NCBI GenBank assembly: GCA_003566995.1
Contig: PXBG01000014.1
Span: 1-38,584, forward strand
Source of the DNA: Syntrophobacteraceae bacterium
GTDB taxonomy: Bacteria; Desulfobacterota; Syntrophobacteria; Syntrophobacterales; Syntrophobacteraceae
DNA length: 38,584 bases
Direction: 5' to 3'
In this document: positions 1 through 9,976 of the stretch, in pieces
Layout of the letters: each line of letters begins with the position of its first letter
Position numbering within the stretch: position 1 is the stretch's first letter
Position numbers and translations under genes: made by a program
Notes under the pieces: generated by a model
Seen by the model: only the letters and a program-made list of their open reading frames with translations
What the model was told of the DNA's origin: nothing
Database searches by the model: none

Positions 1-1084
1 ATCTTCCGGTCCATCAGTGCTTTGGGCCGCATCTCAAAAGAAACGGGTCCTCGATGGAGTGCGCTACGCCCTGCAGGCGGCCACCGGTCCCTCCGCGGCC
101 ATTGCGTTCGATGAAGTTCCCGAAGCCGATTCGGACTCGCACGAACTCCCTGAAACAATATCTCCGGAAGGAGCCAGGGAGACCCTTGCGGCCATCAACA
201 GAAAGTCCATGCCCCTTGGGGAAACGCCTTCCATGAGCCAATTTCCTGCAGAAGAACCCCTTGCAGAAAAGCAGGAGACTGAAAAGCCGGGGGAAGGGAA
301 TGATACAAGGGAAGGCCCGCAGCACAAGGGCGTTGTCCCTGCCGAAGGTTCCCGGGCAATCCATGAGGAAAAGCCCTTGGGGGATGCCTCCGGGAACGCT
401 CAAAAGGATCTGTCCGGTGGCGAGCATGCAGAAAAATCGTCTACGGAAGACGTCGGCACGGTGACAAGCGACCCTGAAACAGAGGGGGAAAAAGACGCAG
501 ATGCAGCGCAGGATGCGCCCATCAAGGACGCCGGGGAAGAGCTGGAAGGAAAATCGCTGGAGGAAATTCTCTCCCTCGATGAAGATTTCACGGAAGAGAC
601 GTCTGCGGATGCCCGTTCATCAGGAGAAGGCCCCGCCTCTCAAAGAACCTCTGCCGTGAAACAAAGGATCCTCAAAAGCCTCATGGGGGAAACCTTCTCC
701 TATGAACCCGGGGGCATGGCCGATCCCTTCGTTTCTTTCATCACCCAACCGGAGCCGGCACCCCCGCAGTTCGCGGAGGAGGACGAAAGTCTTCCCAGGC
801 CCCCCGTTCAGCGGAGGCCCCTCACACCTTTGCAGAGAATGTCCCTGGGAGAAATCGAACAGGGTCTGAGAGCCATTCTGTGGGGGGACATGGGGCGGCG
901 CGCGGTCATCGAGGACAGCACGGGGAAAGGCTTCATCGTGGCCAAAGGAACCCCCGCCTCGGACCAGAACGGCGTCATCACGGAAATCTTCAACGATTCC
1001 ATCGTGATTCAGCAGGAAATATGGGATTCGAGAGCCCGCCGCATTCAACTGGTCAATTCGGTGATCCGCCTGAAGAAGCAGTGA
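1..1084 (+). CDS. pilP: PilP-like type IV pilus biogenesis protein (5' partial)
   Basis: The reading frame is open to the left edge (first codon at base 2) and the first possible start, GTG at 17, has no ribosome binding site, so the gene most likely begins outside the window. The last ~100 residues resemble the C-terminal beta domain of PilP: a segment beginning MSLGEIEQGL, then a GRRAVIEDSTGKGFIV strand pair, a GVITEIFNDSIVI strand and a final VIRLKK. PilP is normally an inner-membrane lipoprotein that links the PilN/PilO complex to the PilQ secretin. Here about 230 residues in front of the domain are rich in Glu, Asp, Pro, Ser and Gly with no membrane segment, a long acidic and probably disordered linker not usual for PilP. 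No lipobox is visible because the N-terminus is missing. The family call rests on the C-terminus only. It is convergent with lspA. Confidence 0.6.
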   Translation, partial: SSGPSVLWAASQKKRVLDGVRYALQAATGPSAAIAFDEVPEADSDSHELPETISPEGARETLAAINRKSMPLGETPSMSQFPAEEPLAEKQETEKPGEGNDTREGPQHKGVVPAEGSRAIHEEKPLGDASGNAQKDLSGGEHAEKSSTEDVGTVTSDPETEGEKDADAAQDAPIKDAGEELEGKSLEEILSLDEDFTEETSADARSSGEGPASQRTSAVKQRILKSLMGETFSYEPGGMADPFVSFITQPEPAPPQFAEEDESLPRPPVQRRPLTPLQRMSLGEIEQGLRAILWGDMGRRAVIEDSTGKGFIVAKGTPASDQNGVITEIFNDSIVIQQEIWDSRARRIQLVNSVIRLKKQ

Positions 1085-1208
1085 TGGACTGCCCATGGGG
1101 TCCGGGGCAGATTGACGGAAGGTGCGCGTTCCCGATCAGGTTGGTGGGGGCGCGCAAAGCGACCTCATGTTCTCAGCTACCTGTAAATGTTCAAATTGAG
1201 AAAGACCC

Positions 1209-1670
1209 CTATTTCCCCCTCAGGAGGGCGATGATGAGCATGACCGCGCCGGTGGTGATGGCGGCGTCGGCCACGTTGAAGGCGGGCCAGTGATAGCCCT
1301 TCCAGTGCACGTCCAGGAAATCCACCACGGCCCCCAGGCGGATGCGGTCCATGAGGTTGCCCAAGGCCCCCCCGATGATCAGGGCGTAAGCCGTTTTGCT
1401 CCAGTAATCCCTGGCGGCGACCTTTCGATAGACCATGAGGAGGAGAAACACCACGCCCAGCGTCACCACCGCAAAAAAGAGCTGACGCCACACGGAGGGC
1501 GTTCCCGCCAGGATGCTGAAGGCGCCCCCCGTGTTCCTCACGTGAACCAGGTTGAAGAAACCGGAAATGACCTCCACCCCTCCGTACAGGGGAATCTTGG
1601 CCGTGACCCACAGCTTGGTCAGCTGATCCAGGAGAATCACCAGCCCGGACGTTGCGTACAGATGTTTCAT
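1209..1670 (-). CDS. lspA: Lipoprotein signal peptidase (signal peptidase II)
   Basis: A 153-residue polytopic inner-membrane aspartyl protease that removes the signal peptide from diacylglyceryl-modified prolipoproteins. Visible family features are an N-terminal membrane segment leading into LLDQLTKLW, the NTGGAFS motif, the first catalytic Asp in GNLMDRIRLG and the second in FNVADAAI, with two further hydrophobic segments between and after them. Length is typical. The start chosen is the ATG at 1670, seven bases after the ileS stop; the frame continues upstream inside ileS but that part overlaps the IleS zinc-binding end and is not family-like. The ileS-lspA order is widespread in bacteria, so the two are almost certainly co-transcribed. 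Confidence 0.95.
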   Translation of the reverse strand: MKHLYATSGLVILLDQLTKLWVTAKIPLYGGVEVISGFFNLVHVRNTGGAFSILAGTPSVWRQLFFAVVTLGVVFLLLMVYRKVAARDYWSKTAYALIIGGALGNLMDRIRLGAVVDFLDVHWKGYHWPAFNVADAAITTGAVMLIIALLRGK

Positions 1671-1677
1671 GAGGGAT

Positions 1678-4473
1678 TCACGCCTCCCCGGCCATGCCCG
1701 CCACCTCAGGGTGACAGCGATGGCACACGGACGGATGGTCCGAAAACTGACCCACTGTTTCCGCACGAACCCAGCAGCGTTCGCACTTGCTTCCACCTGC
1801 GGGCTTCACCTGAATGCGAAGGCCCGCCGTTTCCACACCTTCCACACTCCCCTCCATGGGAACATCCGGGGAGAGGGACACGCCGGAAACGATGAAGACA
1901 GAGCGCAGCAATTCCTCCTGCCCCGCAAAAACGTCCCGCAGAGCTTCAGGAAGCTGAAGGATCACCTCCGCATCGAGAGGGTGGCCGATCACCTTGGCCT
2001 GGCGCGCTCCTTCCAGGGCCCGCTGCACATCCGACCGCAGGGGAAGAATGACTTGCCAGCGCTTCTCCAGGGCTGCATCGATCCAGTCCTCATTCACCTG
2101 GGGAAAGGGTTCTAGGTGAACGCTTTCCCCCGGACGGGCGGGAAGGGACCACCAGGCTTCATCGGCCGTGAAAGCCAGGATGGGAGCCATGAGCCTGAGC
2201 AGGGAGGTGAGGATTTCATGGAGCGCCGTCTGGGCCGACCTTCTCTCCACGCTCGCGGCCCCCTTGGTGTAGAGCCGGTCCTTGAGGATGTCCAGGTAAA
2301 AGGCGCTGAGATCCACCACGCAGTAATTGTGCAGGGCATGATAAACACGGTGGAATTCGAAGCGGCCGTAAGCTTCGCGGACCTTGCCGATGAGACCCTG
2401 AAGCTCGTGCAGGGCAAACCGGTCCAGTTCATCCATGTGTTCCGGGGCCACCCGGTCAAGGGCTGGATCGAAGTCGTTGAGATTGCCCATGATGAAACGG
2501 CAGGTGTTTCGAATGCGCCGGTACGCTTCGCTCAAACGCTTGAGAATGTCCTGGGAAATGCGTATATCGTCCCGGTAATCTTCCGCGGCCACCCACAAAC
2601 GCAGAATTTCCGCTCCGTATTGCTGAATGATTTCTCCGGGAGCGATGACATTTCCCAGAGATTTTGACATCTTGTACCCTTTTCCGTCCACCACGAAACC
2701 ATGGGTGAGCACGCTTTTATAGGGCGCCGTTCCCCGGGTGCCCACACTTTCCAGCAAGGAGGAATGGAACCACCCCCGGTGCTGGTCACTTCCTTCCAGG
2801 TAAAGGTCCGCAGGGGCCCTCAGGTTTGGACGGCCCTCCAGCACCGCGGCATAGGAAGCTCCCGAATCGAACCACACATCCAGGATGTCCGTCTCTTTTC
2901 TGAAACGATCCCCCCCGCACCCGCATCGAGTCCCCTGGGGCAGCAATTCCTTGGAATCCCTGGCAAACCAGCAGTCGGCCCCTTCTTTCTCAAAAAGGGC
3001 CACCACGTGGTCGAAGACTTCCCGGGTGGCCAGAAGCTCCCCGCAATCCTCACAGGAAAATACCGTTATGGGGACCCCCCAGGAACGTTGCCGGGAAATG
3101 CACCAGTCGGGCCGATTGGCGATCATGTTGTGAATGCGGTCTCGCCCCCACCCGGGAATCCACTCCACCCGGTCGATCCACTCCAGGGCCTTTCCGCGCA
3201 GGTCATTCTTTTCCATGGAAATGAACCACTGTTCCGTGGCCCGAAAAATGACAGGCTGCTTGCACCGCCAGCAGTGAGGATAGCTGTGGGACACGTCCGT
3301 TTCAAAAACGAGCTTCTCCAGCTGGCTCAGCTTGGCATTCACGGCCTTGTTGGCCTCGAAGACAAACTGACCCGCAAAAAAGGGCACGTCCTCCACGAAC
3401 CGCCCCTCGTCATCCACGGGGGAATACACCTCCAGCCCGTGTTCCAGGGCCATTTCGTAGTCTTCACGGCCGTGCCCCGGGGCTGTGTGGACGCATCCCG
3501 TGCCCGCCTCCAGAGTGACATGGCTTCCCGGCACCACCAGGGATTCCCGGTCCAGAAAGGGATGAGCGCATGCAAGACCCGCCAGTTCCTGAGCGGAAAA
3601 ACGGGCGAGAATTTCGTAGTCCTCAACGGAAAAAATCTGCATGCACTTTTCCACGAGCCCTTCCGCCAGGATCCACACTTCCCCCCTGGCCTTCACGGCC
3701 GCATAGGGAAATTCAGGGTGCAGGGTGATGGCCAGGTTGGCGGGAAGGGTCCAGGGGGTGGTGGTCCATATGACGATGGAAACCTCTTCCCCGGCCAGAG
3801 AAGGGAATCGGGCCAGGCTCTTCTCCGTGAGAGAAAACTTCACATAGATGGAAGGCGAGTGGTGATCGTGGTATTCCACCTCCGCTTCCGCCAGGGCCGT
3901 CTGGCAGGCGGAACACCAGTAGATGGGCTTCCTGCTTCGAACGACACCGCCATTGGCAAAAAAGCGCCCCAGTTCGCGGGCGATGGCCGCTTCATAGTCA
4001 TAGGACATGGTGAGGTAGGGGTTTTCCCATTCTCCCAGCCCTCCCAGCCGCTTGAATTCGTCCCGTTGAATGTCGATGTATTTTTCCGCATAGCGCCGGC
4101 AGTGCTGGCGGATTTCCACCTTGCTCATGGATTTTTTGCGCTCGCCCAGTTCCTTGTCCACCTGGTGTTCGATGGGAAGCCCGTGGCAATCCCACCCGGG
4201 CACATACGCCGCGTTGAAACCGCTCATCTGCCGGCTACGAACGATCATGTCCTTGAGTATCTTGTTGAGCGCCGTGCCCAGGTGAATGTGTCCGTTGGCG
4301 TAGGGGGGACCGTCATGGAGGATGTAGGGAGGTGAACCTTCGCTCTGCTCCCGAAGCCTTGAGTAGAGGCCCATTTCTTCCCATCGGGCCAGGATTTCCG
4401 GTTCCCGCCTGGAAAGGTTGGCCTTCATGGGAAAAGAAGTTTGAGGCAGGTTGAGCGTTTTCTTGTAATCCAT
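1678..4473 (-). CDS. ileS: Isoleucyl-tRNA synthetase
   Basis: Class I aminoacyl-tRNA synthetase of 931 residues that charges tRNA-Ile in the cytoplasm. The signature HIGH motif is seen as GHIHLG at about residues 61-66, and the KMSKS loop as [11 protein letters not shown] around residue 600. A CxxC pair (YWCSAC) lies in the editing region, and the C-terminus carries a Cys-rich zinc motif (CERCW ... CHRC) as in bacterial type-1 IleRS. The start is set at the ATG at 4473, which has a purine-rich GAGGGGG site about ten bases upstream; the open frame reaches 30 codons further but without family similarity. It is followed after seven bases by lspA. A candidate promoter lies at 4636-4663, leaving a leader of roughly 155 bases in which I recognise no known riboswitch. 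Confidence 0.97.
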   Translation of the reverse strand: MDYKKTLNLPQTSFPMKANLSRREPEILARWEEMGLYSRLREQSEGSPPYILHDGPPYANGHIHLGTALNKILKDMIVRSRQMSGFNAAYVPGWDCHGLPIEHQVDKELGERKKSMSKVEIRQHCRRYAEKYIDIQRDEFKRLGGLGEWENPYLTMSYDYEAAIARELGRFFANGGVVRSRKPIYWCSACQTALAEAEVEYHDHHSPSIYVKFSLTEKSLARFPSLAGEEVSIVIWTTTPWTLPANLAITLHPEFPYAAVKARGEVWILAEGLVEKCMQIFSVEDYEILARFSAQELAGLACAHPFLDRESLVVPGSHVTLEAGTGCVHTAPGHGREDYEMALEHGLEVYSPVDDEGRFVEDVPFFAGQFVFEANKAVNAKLSQLEKLVFETDVSHSYPHCWRCKQPVIFRATEQWFISMEKNDLRGKALEWIDRVEWIPGWGRDRIHNMIANRPDWCISRQRSWGVPITVFSCEDCGELLATREVFDHVVALFEKEGADCWFARDSKELLPQGTRCGCGGDRFRKETDILDVWFDSGASYAAVLEGRPNLRAPADLYLEGSDQHRGWFHSSLLESVGTRGTAPYKSVLTHGFVVDGKGYKMSKSLGNVIAPGEIIQQYGAEILRLWVAAEDYRDDIRISQDILKRLSEAYRRIRNTCRFIMGNLNDFDPALDRVAPEHMDELDRFALHELQGLIGKVREAYGRFEFHRVYHALHNYCVVDLSAFYLDILKDRLYTKGAASVERRSAQTALHEILTSLLRLMAPILAFTADEAWWSLPARPGESVHLEPFPQVNEDWIDAALEKRWQVILPLRSDVQRALEGARQAKVIGHPLDAEVILQLPEALRDVFAGQEELLRSVFIVSGVSLSPDVPMEGSVEGVETAGLRIQVKPAGGSKCERCWVRAETVGQFSDHPSVCHRCHPEVAGMAGEA

Positions 4474-4635
4474 CTTTCTGTACCCCCTCGTTGAACAGGG
4501 CCCGGCACGGAGAACCCAAAAGATTCCATGGCGCACAGAGGCCTGACGGACAAAAATGAGCAAGCCACATGCATTCCCATGGGGGAGCGCACGGGAGCGA
4601 CGGCAAAAACCGCAGTCATATCGGGTGAGGAAATT

Positions 4636-4663
4636 CTCTTAGCACACCAGCTTGCCAAGTCAA
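4636..4663 (-). promoter_or_regulatory. Candidate promoter of ileS-lspA
   Basis: Read on the minus strand: TTGACT (4658-4663), a 16-base spacer, then TAAGAG (4636-4641) preceded by TGC, an extended -10-like arrangement. The -35 is good, the -10 is poor. It sits between the groEL terminator and ileS, where a promoter is needed. Confidence 0.35.
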
Positions 4664-4677
4664 GTCTTCAGAAACAC

Positions 4678-4757
4678 AAAAGCTCTTCCAGCCCTGCGGG
4701 AGGACCATGGAAGAGCCTTTGTCAGAAAGGGGCACATGCCCTCAGGACATGTGCCCC
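4678..4757 (-). terminator. Tandem hairpins after groEL
   Basis: Two hairpins follow the groEL stop codon on the minus strand. The first pairs 4729-4738 with 4748-4757 (GGGGCACATG stem, 10 bp). The second pairs 4678-4690 with 4708-4720 (a CTCTTCCA/TGGAAGAG core) and is followed by a T-rich stretch. Together they look like a double transcription terminator separating groESL from ileS. Confidence 0.7.
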
Positions 4758-4767
4758 GGGCTTTTAT

Positions 4768-6453
<1,686 letters not shown>

Positions 6454-6508
6454 TTATGGTTGCAGTTCAGTCTTTCACTCGGGGAAATGATCGTCACACC
6501 CCGGGAAA

Positions 6509-6799
6509 TCACTTCTCAACGATGGCCAGAATATCGTCTTCCCTCATGATGAGGAGTTCTTCGCCTTCCACCTTGATGTCCGTGCCGGCATATTTTCCGA
6601 AAAGCACACGGTCACCGGCCTTCACATCCAGAGGCTTGCGGGTGCCGTCTTCCATGACCTTGCCGTTGCCCACGGCCGTCACTTCCCCCTGAATGGGTTT
6701 TTCCTTGGCCGTATCGGGAATGATGATGCCACCTGCGGTTTTGGTCTCCTCCTCCAGACGTTTCACCACAACACGGTCATTGAGCGGTCTCAATTTCAT
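6509..6799 (-). CDS. groES: Co-chaperonin GroES (Hsp10)
   Basis: A 96-residue co-chaperonin that caps the GroEL ring as a heptamer. It begins [18 protein letters not shown], contains the mobile loop ending in GGIIIPDTA, the roof-region turn GNGKVMEDG, and [17 protein letters not shown], all typical of the family. Length is normal. It is the first gene of the groESL operon; its leader of roughly 115 bases starts with the CIRCE operator. Confidence 0.99.
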   Translation of the reverse strand: MKLRPLNDRVVVKRLEEETKTAGGIIIPDTAKEKPIQGEVTAVGNGKVMEDGTRKPLDVKAGDRVLFGKYAGTDIKVEGEELLIMREDDILAIVEK

Positions 6800-6897
6800 T
6801 GGTACAACTCCTTTTTCATCGTTGATAAACAGTTGTTGGACAGTATAGGCTCACGCAAAACACAAACGTATGTGATGCAGCTTCGAGCGCTTTTTTA

Positions 6898-6924
6898 TTA
6901 GCACTCACTTTCAATGAGTGCTTA
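6898..6924 (-). promoter_or_regulatory. CIRCE operator (HrcA binding site)
   Basis: Inverted repeat TTAGCACTC, nine-base spacer, GAGTGCTTA. This matches the CIRCE consensus (TTAGCACTC-N9-GAGTGCTAA) with one transposed pair at the right end. CIRCE is the operator of the heat-shock repressor HrcA, so groESL is inferred to be HrcA-controlled. No hrcA gene is in the window. Confidence 0.95.
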
Positions 6925-6949
6925 TAGTCACTGAAAAATCGTTTGGCAA
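6921..6949 (-). promoter_or_regulatory. Sigma-70-type promoter of groESL
   Basis: On the minus strand TTGCCA (6944-6949), a spacer of exactly 17 bases, then TATAAG (6921-6926). The -10 shares its last bases with the first arm of CIRCE, so repressor binding would cover the -10 and start site. The -35 ends 12 bases from the stop codon of pilS. Confidence 0.8.
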
Positions 6950-6961
6950 GGGGGAAAGGGA

Positions 6962-8707
6962 TCAAAGAGGAAAAAAAAGTGAAAAAATGGTTCCCGATGG
7001 TTGGCGGGGATTCATTTCCACGCGGCCGCCCATGTTTGCCATGAGCTGATAGGTGATTCCCAGCCCCAGTCCGGAGCCCCGGGACTTGGTGGTGAAGAAG
7101 GGTTCAAACACCTTGTCCCGCATCTCCGGGGCGATGCCCGGCCCGTTGTCGCACACATCGATCCTCACTTCACCCTGTCCTTTTCTGGTGCCGGCCCCAT
7201 GGGAGGAGGACACGCAGAGTTCCATCTCTCCCCCCTGGGGCATGGCTTCCAGGGCATTGAGAAGCAGGTTCCACATGACCTGGCGAAACTGCCCCTCATC
7301 GAGCATGAGCACCGGGTCGCACTGAAAACGGGTGCACACCCGGTGTTTGTTTTCCAGCCTGGCCTGCATTTTCAAGGCTTCCAGGATTTCCAGAATGACG
7401 GCGCAAACAGAAACCCCCTGCACTTGGGGGGACCTTTGCGCCCCACGTGTCAGCCAGAGAAAATCAGTGATGAGACCATCGATGCGGCCTATCTCCCGGT
7501 TCACGATTTCAAGAAGCTTTCCATTCATGGACCGGGGCGAAGATTGAGCCAGGAGCATCTGCACAGACCCGCTCATGGCCCCCAGGGGATTTTTAATCTC
7601 GTGAGAAATTTCCGCGGCGATGCGTCCCGCCAGAGCCAGCCGCTCCAGCCGCTGCACATGCCTTTGCATGGATTGAATCTCCGTCAGATCCTGAAAAATA
7701 AAAACCCACCCCAGCTTCTCCCCTTCCGAACCGTGCAGGATGGAAACGGTGTACCCCAGAGCCAGCTCCTCACCGGAGGGATGAAGGTATGAAACTTCCG
7801 AGCGATAAGGCACCCGCTGATTTTCCTGCTCCGCCTTCCCTTCCCCCCCTTCCCCGGTCAAAGGGTCCCCATCCTGTTGCACCGAGGGCCAGGACTGGGA
7901 GTTGATGCGGCTCAGGACGCCGGCGATGTGTTTTCCGTGCACCCGGTCTTCTTCCAGCCCCAGAATCCTTCGTGCCGCCGGGTTGGAAAAGACGACCATG
8001 CCGCCCAGGTTCACGGTGAGCAGGCCGCTTTGAATGCTTTCCACGATGTTGTGGTGGAGGGAAGTCAAACGTTCCAGGTCCTTCTTCTGGCGCACCACCT
8101 CCTCGCTGGACCGGAGCCACTCCTCCGCAAGGTAGCCGCTCAGGTAGGCCACCAGGAAAAAGCCCGCCACGTTCATGAGCAGCGTGTGAAAATAGGTGGC
8201 GATGTCCCGGCCGTGACTCTCGTCCACGAGAACGTGCAGGGGGGTGATCCAGCCAAAGTACTGCAGGTCCAGGAGCAGCCCGTAGGCGAGGGAACAGCCG
8301 GCGGCAATGAAAAGCCCGCCCCTTCGGTAGAGGAGCAGGGCTGCGCTGAGGATCACCGGCATGTAAAGGAAGGAAAAAAGGCTGTCCACTCCTCCCGACA
8401 GGTAAATGAGGACCGTGACCGCCCCCACATCGAAATAGAGCTGGAAATAAGCCTGTCTCCGATAGTGGCCAAAGGTTCTCACCGCGGCGGCGGCCACGAT
8501 GGTGAAAACAAAAAGAACACAGGAAAAGGTGTACAGGGACAGGAGTTTGGGGGACAGGAGGTCGACGCTGCGGTAGACCTGCACGAAAAGAGTGAGGGAC
8601 AGAAAGAAAATGGCCAGGGCCAGGCGAAAAAAGAGGAGTCCCTGAAGTTTTCTCCTGAGGGACTCCTCCGCGCCCCATGAATTTTTGAGGGTTGCCGCCC
8701 CTTTCAA
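6962..8707 (-). CDS. pilS: PilS-type membrane sensor histidine kinase
   Basis: A 581-residue histidine kinase. The first ~195 residues contain about six hydrophobic segments, the layout of PilS. A PAS-like region follows at about 215-345, then HisKA with the phospho-accepting His369 in AAEISHEIKNPLG, and a HATPase domain with N box (NLLLNALEAMPQGG), G1 (DNGPGI) and G2 (GLGLGI). In the known PilS/PilR system this kinase senses pilin in the membrane and activates a sigma-54 regulator of pilin genes. The start is a TTG at 8707, two bases after the pilC stop; no in-frame ATG exists nearby and a GAGG site lies about nine bases upstream. It ends the pilBCS set; no pilR follows, and transcription would run into groESL because no terminator is seen. 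Confidence 0.85.
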   Translation of the reverse strand: MKGAATLKNSWGAEESLRRKLQGLLFFRLALAIFFLSLTLFVQVYRSVDLLSPKLLSLYTFSCVLFVFTIVAAAAVRTFGHYRRQAYFQLYFDVGAVTVLIYLSGGVDSLFSFLYMPVILSAALLLYRRGGLFIAAGCSLAYGLLLDLQYFGWITPLHVLVDESHGRDIATYFHTLLMNVAGFFLVAYLSGYLAEEWLRSSEEVVRQKKDLERLTSLHHNIVESIQSGLLTVNLGGMVVFSNPAARRILGLEEDRVHGKHIAGVLSRINSQSWPSVQQDGDPLTGEGGEGKAEQENQRVPYRSEVSYLHPSGEELALGYTVSILHGSEGEKLGWVFIFQDLTEIQSMQRHVQRLERLALAGRIAAEISHEIKNPLGAMSGSVQMLLAQSSPRSMNGKLLEIVNREIGRIDGLITDFLWLTRGAQRSPQVQGVSVCAVILEILEALKMQARLENKHRVCTRFQCDPVLMLDEGQFRQVMWNLLLNALEAMPQGGEMELCVSSSHGAGTRKGQGEVRIDVCDNGPGIAPEMRDKVFEPFFTTKSRGSGLGLGITYQLMANMGGRVEMNPRQPSGTIFSLFFPL

Positions 8708-8709
8708 AA

Positions 8710-9927
8710 TCAGGAACCTCTCGCCACCACATCGGCCAGCTGAAAGATGGGCAGGTACATGGCCACCAGCAGTCCCCCGATGGTGACCCCGAGGAACACG
8801 ATGAGCATGGGTTCCAGAAGGGATGTGAGAGAATCCACGGCCACATCCACTTCCTCGTCGTAAAAATCCGCGATCTTGGAGAGCATTTCGTCCAGGGCTC
8901 CCGTGGCCTCTCCCACACCGATCATCTGGATCACCATGGGAGGAAACACCTCCGTTTCTTCCAGGGGCTCCGCTATGGAGCGCCCCTCCGCAATGGCCAC
9001 CCGCGCTTCGCGGATGGCCTTTTCTATGACCGTGTTCCCCGACGTGGCCGCCACCGTGTCCAGTCCCTCCAGGATGGGAATGCCGCTGGCCAGCATGGTT
9101 CCAAGGGTCCGGCTGAAGCGCGCCACGGCCACCTTGCGGATGAGCATGCCGAAAACGGGCAGGCGAAGAAGAATCCGGTCCGTGATGTCCCGGCCCCTCG
9201 CGGTCCTGCGGAACTGGACAATGCCCACCACCAGAAGGATGATGGAAAGGAAGATCCAGTGAAAGTAACTCTGAGCGAACTCGCTCATCTGAATCACCAT
9301 CATGGTGAGCGCGGGAAGACTGGCTCCCGCATCGGTGAACAGGCCGGCGAAGACGGGAATGACATAGACGAGAATCACCGCCATGACGAGAAACCCGATG
9401 GCCACCACTATGCCCGGATAGGTCATGGCCTTTTTGACCCGCTTTTTGAGGCTCGCCAGCTTTTCAATGTAGGTCGCCAGGCGATTGAGGATGACATCCA
9501 GGATGCCCCCCATTTCCCCCGCTGTCACCAGGCTGACAAAAAGGTTGTCAAAAACCCTGGGATGTTTTTTCATGGCCTCGGAAAGGGTCGCCCCTTCCTC
9601 CACGTCCCTTTTGGTCTCCTTGATGATCCTTTTGAAGGTGGGGTTGTCCTGCTGATCGTAGAGAATGTCCAGGCACTGGACCACGGGAAGTCCCGCATCG
9701 ATCATGGTGGCGAACTGGCGGGTGAAAATGACCAGTTCCCGTTCTTTCACTTTCGGCTGAAGAAAGGTGATGTAGTCGGAAATGTCCTTGGGCTTGGGCT
9801 TGATGCTCTTGACGCTCATGCCCTTGCGCACCAGGAGCTGCCTCGCTATGGACGCATTGTCCGTCTCGATGTCGCCCTTCTTTTTTCTTCCTCTCCGATC
9901 GATTCCCTTCCACACGTAAACAGGCAT
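8710..9927 (-). CDS. pilC: Type IV pilus inner-membrane platform protein PilC (GspF family)
   Basis: A 405-residue inner-membrane protein that forms the platform on which PilB and PilT act to extend and retract pili. It opens with the YVWKGIDRRGRKKKG segment typical of PilC, followed by two GspF repeats (about residues 70-195 and 270-395), each with the FTRQFATMIDAGLP or FSRTLGTMLASGIP signature. Hydrophobic segments lie near residues 170-190, 215-240 and 370-395. Length is normal for PilC. It lies 49 bases after pilB and two bases ahead of pilS. Confidence 0.95.
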   Translation of the reverse strand: MPVYVWKGIDRRGRKKKGDIETDNASIARQLLVRKGMSVKSIKPKPKDISDYITFLQPKVKERELVIFTRQFATMIDAGLPVVQCLDILYDQQDNPTFKRIIKETKRDVEEGATLSEAMKKHPRVFDNLFVSLVTAGEMGGILDVILNRLATYIEKLASLKKRVKKAMTYPGIVVAIGFLVMAVILVYVIPVFAGLFTDAGASLPALTMMVIQMSEFAQSYFHWIFLSIILLVVGIVQFRRTARGRDITDRILLRLPVFGMLIRKVAVARFSRTLGTMLASGIPILEGLDTVAATSGNTVIEKAIREARVAIAEGRSIAEPLEETEVFPPMVIQMIGVGEATGALDEMLSKIADFYDEEVDVAVDSLTSLLEPMLIVFLGVTIGGLLVAMYLPIFQLADVVARGS

Positions 9928-9976
9928 AAACCGCTCCTGAAGATTTCCATCCCGTTGAGGTTTAAAATTCCACTCG

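Noticed and set aside
2701-4335. A 544-codon open frame on the plus strand opposite ileS
   Set aside because: Same codon-bias artefact; ileS is unambiguous.
4474-4635. T-box or other riboswitch in the ileS leader
   Set aside because: No T-box sequence or characteristic stem was recognised, and only a small hairpin is present.
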